Source: Anaeromyces robustus (taxonomy: Eukaryota > Neocallimastigomycota > Neocallimastigomycetes > Neocallimastigales > Neocallimastigaceae). From it: a DNA stretch of 59,180 nucleotides. Every line of letters begins with the position of its first letter. The stretch's first letter is position 1. Made by a program: the position numbers and the translations under genes. The stretch lies in the NCBI GenBank assembly GCA_002104895.1, contig MCFG01000387.1:5001-64180 (forward strand), in the 5' to 3' direction. Of this stretch, positions 43,027-54,179 are shown in pieces. The notes beneath the pieces were generated by a model that saw only the letters and a list, made by a program, of their open reading frames with translations, was not told the DNA's origin and made no database searches.

Positions 43027-43029
<3 letters not shown>
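40966..43029 (+). CDS. secreted subtilisin-type serine protease with two CBM18 domains
   Basis: This is an S8 family endopeptidase. Residues 1-23 are a signal peptide. Residues 28-185 resemble an I9-type inhibitory propeptide, with a YLIAIQR start and LSDETAEKVKKLKNIISVEKV near 151-171. The catalytic triad is visible: Asp270 in IDDG, His321 in EHGNIV and Ser485 in GTSFSAPIVAG, with the oxyanion Asn405 in SAGNE. The usual HGTHVAG and DTG forms are varied here but the key residues are present. Two CBM18 chitin-binding modules (about 568-607 and 647-687) follow, joined by a Thr/Ser/Lys linker (608-645) typical of fungal secreted enzymes. It probably cuts proteins at a chitin surface, either the fungus's own wall or other chitin. 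The preceding gene on the same strand also carries CBM18. Confidence 0.92.
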
Positions 43030-43065
<36 letters not shown>

Positions 43066-43994
43066 AAATAAAAATATAAAAATATAATTACTTACTTATT
43101 CAGATATTAATAAGTAATTTTCTCAATTATAAGTAATAACAAAATTTTATATACTAAATGATATAAAATAATTTATTAAAATCAAAAAGCTTTTCTATTA
43201 ATATATAAAAGAAAAAAAAATATTAGTAATATATAAATATTATATTTATAATATAATGTAAAGATTATATCAATACATAGTTATTATTTTTAATATATAT
43301 TAATATTACTATATATATGTTATAAAAATATAAAAACATTTACAAATAAAAAAATTTAAACTAATAATCATTAAAACAATAATAAAAATATATGGTTAAA
43401 AAATAAATTTAACTTCATAAAAAAGAAACAACTATAATTTCAAATATAATTTAAAAAGTATAAATAAATATATTAATTTAATTATATTTGTAATTTATAT
43501 ATAAAAATTACAATAAAAAAATATTTGCTAGCATTTATTAAATCTTAATGATATAAAATAAGTATGTAGTAACATATTTTTACATATTTGAATAATTAAT
43601 GAAAAAGTTAATTAATAAAATTAATAAAAAATCTAAATAATATTTTTTTATAATTATAATATTTTTAAATGAAAAAAATAATTATTAAAATTCTACATTT
43701 CTAATTATATTTTTATTTTAAAATAATATATATAATATTTTTAAATATAAATATTGTTAATTTTTATGTAAGTTATATTCAAAAAAATATTCAAAAAATT
43801 ATTTAAAAATGCTTAAGAGTATCAGAAATTAAATTGTAAAAACGTTATTTATATTAATATTAATTGTTTTTATTAGATTAAATGTAAAAAACTTTTTATT
43901 AATACTTACTACGATTATAGTGATTTTTGTAAAACAAATAAACTCTATAAATCATATCTTTAATTTTAATACCATAAATACTATTATGGGAGTT

Positions 43995-44074
<80 letters not shown>

Positions 44075-44431
44075 TTTTAACGTTTTATATGTTTTTTATG
44101 ATTTAACTATACTAAATTATATTATAAAATACGTAGTATTTATAACTTTTCTATTTATCTTAATTTTATATAATTATCAACCCTTTAACTTATATATTAT
44201 TCTTGAAGTATAATAAGTTAAGAAAATACAATAATTAATAAAATAAAATATTAGATTTCCATATCATTGTAACAATACTTTATAATATTATTAAATTATT
44301 ATTTATTTTATTGTATTATAGTATATTATTATTTTTTTAATTTAATTTTTACCTTTTAATTTATTATTTTTTTTCCTTTTTTTTTTGATATTTAATATTT
44401 CTAGAATATTATAATTATAAAATTTTTTGAA
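43030..44431. other. spacer with tetranucleotide runs and a dispersed repeat
   Basis: The (TAAA)n run at 43024-43066 touches the protease stop, and a (TTTA)n run covers 43994-44077. The segment 43840-43960 resembles 46925-47050 and is listed separately. No gene is seen; the 97-codon frame near 43920 is the TTTA run plus chance. Confidence 0.6.
43840..43960 (+). repeat. dispersed repeat copy A
   Basis: The words TTTTTATTAGATTAAATG and, further on, ATTATAGTGATTTTTG recur in the same order and spacing at 46925-47050 (TTTTTATTAGATTAAATG, then CACAGTGGTTTTTG). The two copies are diverged and AT-rich, so the boundaries are approximate and the family is unknown. Confidence 0.5.
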
Positions 44432-45655
44432 TTATGAAAACAGTTTTTCAAGTATTTTTGAAAATGAATCAACTAATTTCATATAGTATTTCTCTAATAA
44501 ATGTATTCTTATTAATTCAATTATAGAACCTACTGTAAATACACTAAGAACTACAACGATACTGTAAGGAATTAGAATATAACTATCTTTATAGTTAGAA
44601 ACAACCAATAGTTTTCTCCATATAAAATTTCTTACGTAAGGACTGTCATGTAATAGATATATACCAAAAGTTGACGATGATATTAAATTAATAAATCGAC
44701 TTGAGAAATTCATTTTTGAGAATGCTAATAATAAAAATACTGATGTTAAAAGAGCTGGAAACTTCTGATATCCAAAGAAAAAATCAAAATATTTTAACAG
44801 TGGTTCATAATATTGTCCAAAATAATCACAAAAGAGTGCAGATGAAAATGTAAGTAGATAAGACATTAATCCAAGAAAGATCCACAAAAAGCTTCCAGTA
44901 TTTTTACCAATTGGGTATTTTCGTAAATAACCAGCTAAAAAGTATAAGAAAGCAAACCAAATTAATTCACTACATTGATTAACTGTACTTCTATATAATG
45001 TTGGGATAACACTCCAAATTGTTATCATAAATATTAAATAATTTCTATATGTTTCTTTCTTTAATGCATGAATAAGAACATTAATTAATGGAAAGAATAA
45101 ATAAAGAAAAACATAATTAGTAGAAAACCACCAATAATCATTGATAACTGGGAATAAATGTTTTATTAAATTATTAAAATCAAAAGGCTTTATATCCGTA
45201 ACTACTCCAATAACAAAATCTATTAGGGAATAAGTAATTAATTGCAATTCAAGTTTTAAAATTTTGTTAATTTTTAGTTTTTTTGAATTAACTAAGAAAT
45301 ATCCAGAAATTAAAACGTAAATATTTACATTTATTTTTCCTCCCATATTCATAAATTGAATCCATAATCGATTCATAGTAATTGTTTTATTATTAAATTT
45401 AAATTTTCCATGAACTGAAAAATGATGCATAATAATAAAAATCATACTAATAATTCTTAATAATTCAATATTTGATTGTCTTTCTTTTGGTTTCAAGACA
45501 TTACTTTCTTGATTTTCTATAATATTTACTATAAGCCTTTCTTTTTCTTCGTTTTCTATTAATTTTTCTTCATTTTCTACTTCTTTTATTAATTGTGTTG
45601 AATTATCTTTTGAAAATGTTTTATTAAATTCATTAGACAGCATTTTAAAAATCAA
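44432..45655 (-). CDS. acyltransferase 3 family membrane protein, bacterial type
   Basis: Members of this family move acyl groups onto sugars or other surface molecules. After a charged N-terminal extension (residues 1-60, with repeated ENEEK words), the protein has the hallmark start RQSNIELLRIISMIFIIMHH (60-78), in which the His pair is in the usual catalytic place. GGKINVNIYVLISGYFL (105-121), YWWFSTNYVFLYLFFPLIN (174-192) and several further hydrophobic spans near 200-400 follow, about ten membrane helices in all. The NIELLR...HH form is typical of Firmicutes and other gut bacteria and not of fungal genes, which suggests transfer from a rumen or gut bacterium. The N-terminal extension is not usual in bacterial members and may be a fungal addition. 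It has no introns. The target of acylation cannot be read from the sequence. Confidence 0.88.
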   Translation of the reverse strand: MIFKMLSNEFNKTFSKDNSTQLIKEVENEEKLIENEEKERLIVNIIENQESNVLKPKERQSNIELLRIISMIFIIMHHFSVHGKFKFNNKTITMNRLWIQFMNMGGKINVNIYVLISGYFLVNSKKLKINKILKLELQLITYSLIDFVIGVVTDIKPFDFNNLIKHLFPVINDYWWFSTNYVFLYLFFPLINVLIHALKKETYRNYLIFMITIWSVIPTLYRSTVNQCSELIWFAFLYFLAGYLRKYPIGKNTGSFLWIFLGLMSYLLTFSSALFCDYFGQYYEPLLKYFDFFFGYQKFPALLTSVFLLLAFSKMNFSSRFINLISSSTFGIYLLHDSPYVRNFIWRKLLVVSNYKDSYILIPYSIVVVLSVFTVGSIIELIRIHLLEKYYMKLVDSFSKILEKLFS

Positions 45656-48600
45656 TGTTAATTATTAATGAAATTAGAATGAAAATTTAACACTTTATTA
45701 TTTCTGTTTGTTTTTTTTATTTTTTTTTACTGTTTATTTTTTAATATTAATTATTCATTATTTATATTTATATTTATTATTAATTGTTTTTTATTATTTA
45801 TTTATTTATTAATTATTTATTATTACTATTTTTATTAATTATTTATTTTTTTTTTATTTTTTTTTTGTTTTTATTATATTTTTTTTACTTTTTTTATATT
45901 ATTTATATTCTTTTAAGAATTTTATTTTTACTTTTTATATGTACTAAAAATTTTAATATTTAATATCTATTTTTACTCTTTAATAATTGGCTAATACATT
46001 ATATAACCAATTATTTTATATATTAAATATTACTAATGTTCTACAATTAAAGTGAAAAAATTTATTACATTACATTTAAATAACTCCTCATAAATCAATA
46101 TATTATATTTTACAAAAGAAATTTTGTATTATAAAAAATAATAATAATAATTAAATATGGCTCAATAAATAATAACTTATCATAAACCTTTGATAGTAAT
46201 AATTAATTATTAACCTATTATAAATATACATTTTTTTATAATTATTTGTAGAGTTTTAAGAAAACTTTATTTATATTCTAATAGTTATTTCAATAACATT
46301 AATACTTTATATATAGAAGTAAATCAAATAAAACTAGAATAATTAAAACAAATCTTTTTATAATTACATATATATTTATTTATTATAAATAAATAAATAG
46401 CTCGTTAGAAATAAATAATATATGTAGAAATAAAAAGTATTGTTCACTAAAATTCTATATTAAAGAGTATTGGATAACTCTAAATAATAATATTTTTTAA
46501 TAAATATTCAATTATTAAAAATTATTTTGTTAAAAGAATTATTAATTAATTTAATATTAAGTTTATATATTATCAAAATTTAAAAATAATATAAAACTAA
46601 TAATAATATAAAAATAATTAATTAAAAGTTATGAAATTTAATACTTATATTACCTAAAAAGTATATATTATTAAAGAATATAAATATTTAACATTAATTA
46701 TATTTAAATATAAAAATTATAATGAATAATTATAATAATTTAAAATATTCACGTGATTTGTATGATATATTATAAAAAAATTTTTTTAATATATATATTA
46801 AAGGTTTATTACTGAAAAGAAAAAAATATATGAAAATGTTGAAATTTTGAAAACTTTAAAAAGTAATATATTCAAATTCTATATCCATTATAGAGTATTT
46901 TAATAGGAAGATTATTATTAAATATTAAAAATTAAATCGTAAAAAAACATATCAATGTATTATTTTTATTAGATTAAATGCCTAATTTTATTACTCATTA
47001 TGACCACAGTGGTTTTTGAAAAAAAAAATGAAACTTTATATATTACATTTTTATTTTATTATATGTTAAAATAATAAAAAAAATATTATCAATAGTTAAG
47101 ATAATGATTTTCAGGGATACAATATAATTTAATTTATTTAATATATTAAACAAATTAAATAATTATCTATCATTATCTATTTAAGTTAATATTAAATAGT
47201 TTTATTTATATATTTAATTACATTAATTATATTAAAGAATTATCAATATTTTCCCCTTTTTTTGTTATTAGTGTTATTATAAATAATAGTAATAAATAAA
47301 AAAACAAAAATTTAAAATAAAATTAAAAGGATAGATATGGAGTAGACATATGTAAATTTATAATTTATTTCATTATTCTTTTGTTATTATTACTATTACT
47401 AATATAAAAATTATAGAAATATGAAAAGAAAAAAAAACATCAAGAATAAATAAATATAAAAAGAAATATATAAACAAAATAAAGAAAATTGAATAAGGTA
47501 TAACGGAAACGAAAATAAATAATAATGTAAATAAAGTAAAAAAAAAATATAGAAAGTAAAACATAAAATTATAAAATTGAAAGAAATTAAATAAAAAGGA
47601 ATGAACAAGAAACCATGGAATAGACTATTCAATTATAAACTAAAAGTATTATAAACTTAAAATAATTCCACAACGATTTAATATAACTTATTGCACTATA
47701 ATTTTGATAATATTATTCAATGTAATTTTACAATTATCAAAATTTCTTGAAATAATAAATTTAGAAATAATAAATTCAATTTTTATTCTAATTATAATAG
47801 AATCTTCTTGATTTATTGATTATAATTTCAAATTTTTACTATCAACTAAAATATAATATAATCCATAATATTTATTGAGAAAATATAGATCTATGGCAAG
47901 TATATAAATATTTTTTACCAATTTCTAAAAAAACTAACCTCCAACTAATATATAGGTATATTATCATTATCAAAAAAATTTTTTATTTTAATTTTTTTTT
48001 TAATTTTTTACCAGTAGTTTTATTTTATGTATTCTTTAAGTTTGAATAATAGTTATTTCTTATTTAATTTTTATTTTTACTCTTATTCTCTTACCTCCTA
48101 TAAAGATAATTAACTCTAAGGAGGACCAAAAGGTAAGTGAAGTTTTAAGATAAGTATATCTCTTTTTTATCATATATATCTTTTTATTTAGTTATTTTTA
48201 TATATTTCTATTTTATATTACCTTTATATTAGATTTTATTTATTTCATTTCTTTTCTTCTTTTATATATTTACCTCTGTTGTTTATTCTTCTTTCATATG
48301 TGCCCTTTTTATTATACTTTTTTTTTAATTTTTTGTTATTTTTCTCTTTAGGAAATGTTTTTAGTTTTTTTTTAATGTAAAATTTTATAAATCATCTCTT
48401 GTTTAATTCTAAAAAATTTTTTAGTTTATTATCATTTTTTTCTATTTTTAATTCTCAATAGTTTAAAATTTTAGTGTTTAACACACTTACTTTATAAATA
48501 TATGAAACATAAAGCACAAATAAAATAAAAAAGCAAACAAAAAAAAAGGTATTTTTCTAAATTTCAAATAGTTTTAATTTCTTACAGTAATAACTTAAAA

Positions 48601-48768
48601 TAATTATTATTTGAAAAGTGTTTAAGTTAAAAATACTCTCAAAGACTAATATTTAATCGTTTTGTATTATTTATATATAATATTTCTTAATCAACTCACC
48701 TTATTTTTTATTATCTCAATAATTTTAGATTCCAATACACCTACTTTATTAATGTGTCATGACCTTCG
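45656..48768. other. long gene-free spacer
   Basis: AT-rich DNA with a second copy of the dispersed repeat at 46925-47050 and a T-rich, slightly less AT-biased stretch from about 47930 to 48500 (CTCTTACCTCCTATAAAG; TAAGGAGGACCAAAAGG). The latter may be the 5' part of the decayed LINE that follows. The hydrophobic frames at 47373-47632 look like chance open frames in T-rich antisense sequence. Confidence 0.5.
46925..47050 (+). repeat. dispersed repeat copy B
   Basis: It is the partner of the copy at 43840-43960, with shared ordered words TTTTTATTAGATTAAATG and AGTGGTTTTTG/AGTGATTTTTG. The segment just upstream (AGTATTTTAATAGGAAGATT near 46896) has a further echo at about 56623 (ACTTTAATAGGAAATTATT). 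Confidence 0.5.
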
Positions 48769-50190
48769 ATGCTTGGTGATGATATAGATAAATATTTCCT
48801 CCTCTTTATCCATGAACTTAATTCATGGACTGAGTGCCAAATTAATGGATATCTGCCTCCTCATTTACATAACTATCACTCCTTAATTAAATTTGTTAAA
48901 CTGTTTCTTAATTCTATTAATTTACATCATCTAAAGATTTATTCTTCTATTTCTTAAATCCAAATACAAAAATTTTTAACATTTGCGCTTGTTGAAAGAT
49001 TATCAGTTGGAATTTAAAAAAAAATAATAGTACATATCTTAACTATGTCTTTAAATCTGCCTTTATTTGCTTTTAGGAAACTGGTTCAAGTAAATTTCTT
49101 TTTAGTAGTATTTCATCTTCTAATTTTATTAAAAATTATATCATTTTATACTGACGAGTAAACCATAATATTAAGGATTATACGTGGTTTTTATATTAGT
49201 GTTTATTTTTCATGCTAATTTACTTCTTAAGCTTTGATTTACAATTATATTTTTTCTGTCGACTTCTTTTTGGGGAAAAAAGTGTATTGTTAGTAAATTT
49301 ACTTCCTGAAAAAAAGAAAGAAAGAAGACAAATCTGTTGGTTTTAATGAGTTAGAAAATAACTTAAATATAGTAGTAAAGATAACTACCATGCTTTTCTT
49401 ACTTATGAGAGTCTCTAATATGTCAAGTTACCATTTTAGTAATTTTATTTCTAAAAACATTCCTATCTAGACTGTAACTTTAAACCTACTTAAAAGTTCT
49501 AAATTTTCTTGTATAAATTATATTTTATTAAATAAGGCTTTTGCTGAATTTTTCAACAAATCCTCTATCTGAAGCTTATTTTCGGAATCTACAATAATAA
49601 GCCAATTATATCCCCATAAAAAAAAACAGCTTGATATAAATATATTTGTAACTACAAAATTCATGAATTTTGACTCATAACTACTTTGAAATTATAGCTT
49701 CAGATATTGAATCTCATATCGATGAATATTCTGCTGATGAAATGATTATTAAATTGTTGAAACATATAATAATGTAGGAAAAAGCATTAAAGCATTTGTT
49801 TGTGTAATTGAAAAGTACATCTCTATATGCGTTATCTGTGAAATTTATCAAAAAGAATCCTAAGATGGTAAATTTATATATGTTATATTTTTTGTTATTA
49901 AAGAAGCTTACGATTCTGTAACTATTTTCAATATTTTGACGAAACCGTTTCATCTTGATATTCGAGGAAAAATCTTTAAGCTCGTGTTCGTTTTCTTGAT
50001 ACGTTATCCGAATAATATCCTATTAATCGAGGTGTTTAACAAGTTTGTCTCTTCTCATCGATTCTTTTCAATCGTTTTTTTATGATATTTGAAATAATTG
50101 TAAAAGCCTTGGTATTAAAATGGTAATAAACATTGTTTCGGTGGCTTATTTGCTGATGATATTGTCCTTATAGAGCCCTTTGAATAAAGA
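48769..50190 (+). pseudogene. decayed LINE reverse transcriptase
   Basis: A second non-LTR element, much older than the one at the left edge. Polymerase words survive in order but in different frames: IKEAYDSV near 49900-49922 (palm motif A), LFSSILFNRFF near 50050-50085 (the family's SPLLFN block), and FADDIVLIE near 50148-50176 (the catalytic Asp pair). Between them are stops and frameshifts, so no product is expected. The short frame at 48769-48957 (MLGDDIDKYF...) lies upstream in the same orientation and may be a remnant of the 5' region, though it matches nothing I recognise. Its base composition is less AT-rich than the flanks, which helps set the approximate limits. Confidence 0.7.
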
Positions 50191-52694
50191 CTTCTAAGAC
50201 TACTACTCACTTAGTAATCATTAAAATCTTCATGAAAGTAATTAAAATCACTATAATTATTATTTCTTTTAACACTGATTTTTTTCCATTTAGTTTCTTT
50301 ATAAATTTTTTCCATGTTATAATAAATTTTATTATTATTTATTCTCGTATTTTTAATAAATTTTATCTTATAATAATTTATTATTTTGATAAAATGAAAT
50401 CATTAAAATATTATTTAATAACTTTTTCAACAAAAAACTATATTTGATAACTTTTTAACTTCTTCAACATATTTATCATATTGACTATCATTTTTTTTCT
50501 TTTGATGACAATAAAATAATTATATTAATTTTATAAGGGTTAGAAAATGAAAATATATTATTCATCATTTTATATTTTGAATGTATAATAATATAATAAC
50601 AATAAAAAATATTTAATTATATTATTAATTATTTTATTCAAATATTTTATATAAATAATTATTTTATTAAAAATTATATAAAACCATATACTAATATATT
50701 TGTTATTTTTTTTATTCTTTATTTATTATTTACACTATTATATTTATTTTTTTATTACTAATATTTATAATAAATATTTTTAAATTTATAGTAATAAAGA
50801 TAATAATAATAAAAAAATTATAAAATATTTTTATTATTATATATATATATTTTTTAAAAAAATATCGTTTTTTATTATTATTATAATGTTATTTATTATT
50901 TAATATATCATATTTATATTTTATATATTAAGAGAATATATTTTATTTGAAATATATTACTAAATAATGCTATTTTTGTATTATATTTTATAACATAATA
51001 AGTTTTTATTAAATAATTCATTTTATAATACAATACCTTTTTATTCTCCTTTTTTAAATATTAATAAATATTTATCACCTATATTATATATAGTATAAAA
51101 TAAAATATATTGAGATAAATAATTATTTCTATAATAATTTGCTTAAATTTATTATTAAATATATAAAAACGCTACTTAATAATTTATAATTTAATATATC
51201 AAAGTAAAATTGAATTTATATATAAATTATTATATAAAAAAATTCACCATTATTAATATAATCAATATGAAGTCTATATTTAATATAAAACATATTATAA
51301 ATAAAATGTTATAAATTCATTTATATTGCTTCAACTAATTTATATTAATTTAACACTAATTATTGTTAATAATTAATAATTGATAGTATTATATAATATA
51401 TTAAGAGTACTAATATTGTATTGTTAATGATATTATTTTCATATTTTTTAATATATTATTAATCAAAAATAATATTATAATTATTATTCTTATTATCATT
51501 TCATAATAAAAATTTTATTATAATATAATAATTATCAATATTTTTTAATATTTTAAAAAATTTTATAAAAAATAATAAATTAAACAATTAAAAAAATTCT
51601 AATAGTTTTATTTATTTTTTTACCTCTTCAGTTACTTTTTAACGTCATTTTTATTCATTTATTTATTCTTTATCATATATTATTTATTATATTATATTAT
51701 TTATTATTTCTATACTTATTTATATATTTATGATAAGGTAATAGAAAAAGGAAATGCTAAAATACAACTAGAATATTATAATATAAATAGAAATCTTTTT
51801 GATAAAGTTATATTAAAAAGTTTTATATTAATTATATATATTTTCATTAATTTTTTTATAAATATAAATAATTTTATATTTTATAACAAATACGTTTTAA
51901 TCAATTAAATATATATAACATCTTTTTTGACATTTAACTTTTATATAAATGTACTCTAGAAAAAATGAAAATTCAATTTTTAATTTAAATATTCAATTTT
52001 CAATATTCAGTAAGATATTTTTATAATTAAAAGTATATATATATAAATAATTTAGGTATTAATATATAATAATAATCTAGATATTAATATAGAATAATAA
52101 AAAAATATTATTATTTCTTTTAAAATATATAAATAGTATTAAGTATAAATATTAAAAAACTTTAAAAAAAGTAATGTTAGAATTATTAATTATAAAAATT
52201 TAAAATATTTAAATTCTTCATTATCTATAGAGTGTTTATGTATTACAATTATTATTTTATAATAATTTTAAATATTTTATTAATATGTTTTTACTATAAA
52301 TAAAATTATATAATTTCTAATAAAAATAACTTTATATTTGAATAAAAAATTTAGTTTATATAATATATAAAAAATTATCTAATAAATTAATTTATTTTTT
52401 ACTTAAAAATATAAAAAAATGTAAATAAATTATTATTTTACTTTTTATTAATAATTACATTATTGAAATTTATTTATCCTTTATTTAATTATTTAATAAT
52501 AATATAATATATATGAATTACTGTATTATTATTTATTTACTTTTATAATTATTTAGAATAATATATATTTATCATTTTTATTTTTAATTAATATTTTTAT
52601 TTATTTATTTACTTATTTTTTAATACATATATATATAATATACATATTTTAATAAAATTATTATAAATTTTAATTATAAACAATATTATTTATT
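50191..52694. other. long gene-free spacer
   Basis: Very AT-rich DNA. The segment near 52150-52250 (TAAAAAAAGTAATGTTAG and TATAGAGTGTTTATG) resembles 46855-46900, so it may be another fragment of the dispersed repeat family. No gene is supported. Confidence 0.5.
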
Positions 52695-53864
52695 TTAATT
52701 TATTATTTTATTTTCATTGAATGATTTTAGCAAAATACGTAAAAGAGATTGATTATTGGTACTAAGTGTCATTTTAATCCATTTCTTCTTAAATATATAT
52801 AATGGACAATATTTAAGAACTTCTTTAATATAACTTTTTGGCACATCCTTTAATATTGAAAAAGTTATGAAATCATAATCAACCTTTTTTAAGTCTTTAA
52901 AAATAAACTTGTTTTCTTCAAAAAAAATCATTAATTGAGTAAATGTTTTCTTCTTTATGAATCTATTAATTTTCTTTAATTTGTCATAGTATATTTTATT
53001 AAACTCATAATGTAGATATTCTTTTTCCATAAAAACATTTAACTTCTTTTTTTCAATTTTCCTCAAAATAGTATATTTTAAAAAATCATTATCAGAAGTA
53101 TCAATTTTATTAGCACATTGTAATAATTTTTGAATATTATTAGCATTATTGTTTCTATCTTCATAACTATAAATATATTCAATTTGCTTATACTTTCGTT
53201 TATTTAAAAGTTTGTAATACCATTCTTTTATTTCAAATTTACCTTTTTCGTTTCGGATTAATTCATAAAATGCATTTTTTGACATTGGTGTTTTATTTTT
53301 ATTAATATTTAATAATTTTAATATAAAATTATTATTAAAAATACAAAATTCTAAAATAACTTTGGTTAAGCTAAAATTAAAATTATATATCAATTGATAT
53401 TTATTAATATATGTAATATTGAAACCATGAGATAAAATAAAAATTAATTTACGTTTATCTAAAGCTCTTTTTTTCTTTAAAAAGGATAAAACATTATATT
53501 TTATTCCTTTATAATTAATATTACCTCCTTTTTCTATGATAGTTTTAGCTAAATCATAATTTGAATAATAAAGTGCTAAAAAAAGAGGTGTTACAATTTC
53601 ACTTCTATTTAATATATGCGTATAATTTATATATTTGTAATGGCAATGATCATAAACAAAACTAAGCATTTTATTGGAAATGTTAATTCTAATTCCATAA
53701 ATTAATAAATCAAATTCATTAATATTAAAACTTTCTAATATTATATTGTTCTTAATAATAAAATTTGTAAGATTTATTATGTCATTTTTTTTCATTAAAT
53801 CAATGATAATTGTTTTATTTTCATTAAATGATCTAATATCTATTTCTTTATTGCTTGTATTCAT
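52695..53864 (-). CDS. ankyrin-type repeat protein, 389 residues
   Basis: One fairly clear ankyrin repeat is visible at residues 91-123 (TPLFLALYYSNYDLAKTIIEKGGNINY), and weaker helical pairs lie before (20-60, 62-75) and after it. The C-terminal half is Lys- and Ile-rich with repeated LKK/IKK helices (KYTILRKIEKKKLNVF, FITFSILKDVPKSYIKEVLKYC) and may hold degenerate repeats. There is no signal peptide or membrane helix, so it should be intracellular. Large families of diverged ankyrin proteins are common in anaerobic fungi, which supports the host assignment. Viral ankyrin proteins also exist, but this gene is 29 kb from the viral block. No catalytic motif is seen; protein binding is the likely role. 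Confidence 0.65.
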   Translation of the reverse strand: MNTSNKEIDIRSFNENKTIIIDLMKKNDIINLTNFIIKNNIILESFNINEFDLLIYGIRINISNKMLSFVYDHCHYKYINYTHILNRSEIVTPLFLALYYSNYDLAKTIIEKGGNINYKGIKYNVLSFLKKKRALDKRKLIFILSHGFNITYINKYQLIYNFNFSLTKVILEFCIFNNNFILKLLNINKNKTPMSKNAFYELIRNEKGKFEIKEWYYKLLNKRKYKQIEYIYSYEDRNNNANNIQKLLQCANKIDTSDNDFLKYTILRKIEKKKLNVFMEKEYLHYEFNKIYYDKLKKINRFIKKKTFTQLMIFFEENKFIFKDLKKVDYDFITFSILKDVPKSYIKEVLKYCPLYIFKKKWIKMTLSTNNQSLLRILLKSFNENKIIN

Positions 53865-54179
53865 TGTTATATAATATTTAAAACAAAAAAAAATAATGAT
53901 ATATTTTTTTTCTACTTTTAATATTTTTTTAATTTTTTTATACTAATCAACTGATAATTTATTTATTGAAATAAAATAATAAATAATTAAAAAAAAATTA
54001 AGAGAAGAAAACTGAAATATATTAAAAAAAAAAAAAAGAAAAAAAAGAAATGAAAAAAAAATTAATTAAATTAAAAAAGCCATACTTAAAAATGATTCGA
54101 TAATTGTCTATTTAAATTATTAATTAGTTTTTTATAAACTTAAAATAATTTTTAAATAATAATATATATTATTTATTAC

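Noticed and set aside
47373-47632. Short hydrophobic membrane proteins on the minus strand
   Set aside because: They are only Phe/Ile/Leu/Tyr-rich readings of T-rich sequence, overlap each other and have no signal of conservation.
49714-49953. 79-residue minus-strand gene
   Set aside because: It is antisense to the decayed LINE polymerase words and has no features of its own.
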